DNA of 64,000 nt from Puniceicoccaceae bacterium 5H (GTDB lineage Bacteria; Verrucomicrobiota; Verrucomicrobiia; Opitutales; Oceanipulchritudinaceae), in contig WOUP01000002.1 in NCBI GenBank assembly GCA_009772895.1, positions 310,001 to 374,000 of the forward strand, read 5' to 3'. Below, piece after piece: positions 62,330-64,000 of the stretch (the first letter of the stretch is position 1; every line of letters starts with the position of its first letter). The notes under the pieces were generated by a model, which was not told the origin of the DNA, made no database searches, and saw only the letters and a list, made by a program, of their open reading frames with translations. The translations under genes and the position numbers were made by a program.

Positions 62330-63390
62330 AAGCTCTCTGTGGTGACGGTTTCGGAATCGTTGGAATATAGCAGTCGCCGGTCGATCGCCTGGCAGGCGGT
62401 GACGACGGCCGTGCCGAAAATATCGTAGCTGTGCGCGCCGCGGCTGATTTCTGCGCAAGGCTTGTCCAGCCCGATGATGATCTGGCCGTAGGTGCGGGCG
62501 CCCGCCACGAGCTGGATCATCTTGGAGGCAATGTTGCCCGAGTTGAGGTCGGGAAAGACCAGCACGTTGGAGTGGCCCGCTACCGGGTCCCCGGGCAGGC
62601 CCTTTTGCTCGGCTACGAGGGGGCTCAGGGCGGCGTCGAGTTGCAGCTCGCCCTCGATCTGACACTTCAGGTGCAGCGTTTCCGCCCGCTTGCGCGCGAT
62701 GTCGCGGGCCTCCCGGATCTTGGTGATCGACGGGTGCACGATCTTTTGCGCATTGGTGGCAAAGCTCAGCATGGCGACCCGCGGTTCCTCGTTGGTCAGG
62801 TGGTGGGCGATGCGCGCGGTCGAGACGGCGATGTCCGCCAGTTGCTCGACGTTGGGCTCCGGGATGACGCCGCAGTCGGCGAGGAAGAGCAGCCCGTTGA
62901 GGCCGAAATTGGGGTTCTCCTGGTCGAGGATGAGCATCGACGAAGCACTCTTGACTCCCTTTTGCGTGGGGATGAAGCGGAAGAGCGAGCGCAGGCCGCT
63001 GGAGGCCGACATGGTCGCTCCGGCCACGAGTGCATCGACGCGGTGGTTTTCCAGCATCAGGGCAGCGAAGTTGTGCCGGTCGAGCAGGATGCGCTGCTTC
63101 TCCTCGTCCGACGCCTCCGCATACTTGGGATGCTGGTCGATCATCGGCCGGAAGATCTCGAAATCTTCACTGCGATCGGGCTCCAGGATGCGGATACCGT
63201 CGAGGCGAATGTCGAGCCGCCGCGCCCGTTCCTTGATCTCTGCCCGGTCACCGAGCAGGACGGGCACACCGCAGCGCCGCGTCACGAACTGGCGTGCCGT
63301 CTGGATGATCCGGGGGTCGTGCCCCTCCGGAAAGACGACGCGCTTCGGGTGGCGTTGCAGCTTGCCCAGTAACTGGTCGATCAGGCCCAT
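62326..63390 (-). CDS. pta: Phosphate acetyltransferase, catalytic domain protein, 354 aa
   Basis: The whole protein matches the PTA_PTB family: RVVFPEGHDPRIIQTARQFV at the start, DALVAGATMSASSGLRSLFRFI, CGVIPEPNVEQLADIA, PRVAMLSFATNA, LQLDAALSPLVAEQKGLPGDPVAG and NVLVFPDLNSGNIASKMIQ. It exchanges acetyl-CoA and phosphate for acetyl phosphate and CoA, the first step of acetate overflow or the last of acetate use. No acetate kinase gene is seen in the window. The gene is the first of a coupled pair with the BioD/DRTGG gene (ATGA overlap). Confidence 0.95.
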   Translation of the reverse strand: MGLIDQLLGKLQRHPKRVVFPEGHDPRIIQTARQFVTRRCGVPVLLGDRAEIKERARRLDIRLDGIRILEPDRSEDFEIFRPMIDQHPKYAEASDEEKQRILLDRHNFAALMLENHRVDALVAGATMSASSGLRSLFRFIPTQKGVKSASSMLILDQENPNFGLNGLLFLADCGVIPEPNVEQLADIAVSTARIAHHLTNEEPRVAMLSFATNAQKIVHPSITKIREARDIARKRAETLHLKCQIEGELQLDAALSPLVAEQKGLPGDPVAGHSNVLVFPDLNSGNIASKMIQLVAGARTYGQIIIGLDKPCAEISRGAHSYDIFGTAVVTACQAIDRRLLYSNDSETVTTESL

Positions 63391-63483
63391 CGTAAAAGTG
63401 CCACATTGGCGATAGTCGGGCAGAGCCTGTCCGTTACGGCCGCAAGCCTCAAGTGGAAAGTCGCTGCAGCAGCGATGTTTGGC

Positions 63484-63522
63484 AAAAGATTGCCACTTAC
63501 CCGTCCCCAGGTAAGTGGCAAT
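63484..63522 (-). terminator. Terminator of the 65-residue protein gene
   Basis: ATTGCCACTTAC and GTAAGTGGCAAT form a perfect 12-bp stem with a 10-base loop (63489-63522). On the minus strand it is followed by CTTTTGCC, a short T run. It lies 13 bp beyond the stop codon at 63536 and separates this gene from pta. Confidence 0.85.
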
Positions 63523-63535
63523 AGCCCTTGGGTTG

Positions 63536-63733
63536 TTAGATGGTCCGGTACTGGACCAGGTTCCTGCGAAACATTTCGGCGCGCCAGATGTCGCGTGCCT
63601 CGCGCGAAAGCCCTTCCACCGCGACGCTCTGCAGCTGGTGATCGCTGAGGTGGCGGTAAAGGATGTAGAGATACTCCTTGTTGATGGGAGCTTCGCGCAG
63701 GTTCTCCCACAGCTGCTTGAATAGGTTTAGCAT
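63536..63733 (-). CDS. Small uncharacterised protein, 65 aa
   Basis: MLNLFKQLWENLREAPINKE...VQYRTI is a mainly helical, charged protein with no membrane segment and no Cys. The composition is that of a real protein, with codon use like its neighbours, an ATG start at 63733 and its own strong terminator 13 bp after the stop. I do not recognise the family. The segment YLYILYRHLSDHQLQSVAVEGLS is typical of small soluble helical proteins. It is transcribed separately from pta. Confidence 0.7.
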   Translation of the reverse strand: MLNLFKQLWENLREAPINKEYLYILYRHLSDHQLQSVAVEGLSREARDIWRAEMFRRNLVQYRTI

Positions 63734-63824
63734 AGTCCTGTGAATTCGGGTGAAGCAGCCCAGCCAGTGCTGATGCCGCGCTCAAGATTCGCCAACCGCT
63801 AGGATTGGCGCCGACTTCGACGGG

Positions 63825-63998
63825 CTATGCGAGGGGAGGCCCCGCAATGGGGCAGGCGCGTTTTTGCCAGGCGCAGCGCCACGAAGTGTGGACATCCGGC
63901 AGGCGTTGGCCGGTGCTGAACGACCGGCTGAAGGTGGGCAGCGCGGCCGGTTGGGCCTCGTTTCCCGGGCCCGTAAACAGGTCGAGATCCAGCGTTTC
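63825..63998 (-). CDS. 3' end of an unidentified gene (5' part outside window)
   Basis: Read on the minus strand from the window edge, one frame stays open for 57 residues to a TAG at 63825-63827 (ETLDLDLFTGPGNE... to CPIAGPPLA). Third positions are strongly G+C, as in coding sequence here, and the other two frames give less protein-like products. Two Cys residues lie near the end (RCAWQKRACP). Nothing can be said about function. Confidence 0.5.
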   Translation of the reverse strand, partial: ETLDLDLFTGPGNEAQPAALPTFSRSFSTGQRLPDVHTSWRCAWQKRACPIAGPPLA

Positions 63999-64000
63999 GC

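Overview
The window looks like a chromosomal segment of a polysaccharide-degrading member of the Verrucomicrobiota, most likely class Opitutia. The reasons are the high G+C content, the many large secreted carbohydrate-active enzymes, two TonB-dependent receptors (TBDRs) whose mature N-termini carry an acidic 'VFxLSPFxVE' stretch, secreted proteins with tryptophan-rich surface modules, and the complete absence of SusD-like partners. The taxonomic call is inference from protein style. I see no rRNA, tRNA, CRISPR array or intact insertion sequence.

Layout. Positions 1-8.1 kb and 8.3-13.5 kb hold enzymes that fit rhamnogalacturonan-I and arabinogalactan breakdown: a truncated GH106-like alpha-L-rhamnosidase with a ThuA-like partner, a 1405-residue secreted alginate-lyase-fold protein, a GH43 exo-beta-1,3-galactanase-like enzyme and a 1724-residue PL11 rhamnogalacturonan lyase. 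After a HupE/UreJ membrane protein comes a propeller-sensor histidine kinase with a NarL-type regulator (14.8-18.7 kb), divergent from a GH2 enzyme whose usual acid/base Glu is Asn. Positions 21.8-24.7 kb hold two convergent genes that share a ZU5-like domain; one also has a Trp-rich module and a papain-like Cys/His/Asn triad. A DUF3516-type helicase follows.

Positions 28-41.2 kb form a xylan locus: a TBDR divergent from GH43, GH10 and GH43 lipoprotein genes, then a second propeller kinase and response regulator and an SGNH esterase. Positions 41.2-50 kb form a compact minus-strand galactan operon: GH53 endo-galactanase, TBDR, GPH-type sugar symporter, LacI regulator and cytoplasmic GH2 beta-galactosidase. 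This set describes the whole route: cut galactan outside, import across the outer membrane, import across the inner membrane, hydrolyse inside.

Positions 50-53 kb hold a zinc-ribbon TPR protein, a CYP152-type peroxygenase and a broken membrane-protein gene. Positions 53-60 kb form an alginate/uronan group: a PL7 lyase with two CBM96-like domains, a TBDR with a carboxypeptidase-like N-terminal domain, and a convergent right-handed beta-helix enzyme of unknown specificity. The PL7 and beta-helix genes each have a 14-bp palindrome of the form CTRATA-NN-TATYAG upstream. The window ends with a TPR lipid/periplasm-type protein, a phosphotransacetylase split into two overlapping genes, a small conserved-looking 65-residue protein, and the 3' end of one further gene.

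The least explained items are the Trp-rich/ZU5/cysteine-peptidase protein, the beta-helix enzyme with its shared palindrome, and the GH2 subgroup with the altered acid/base position.
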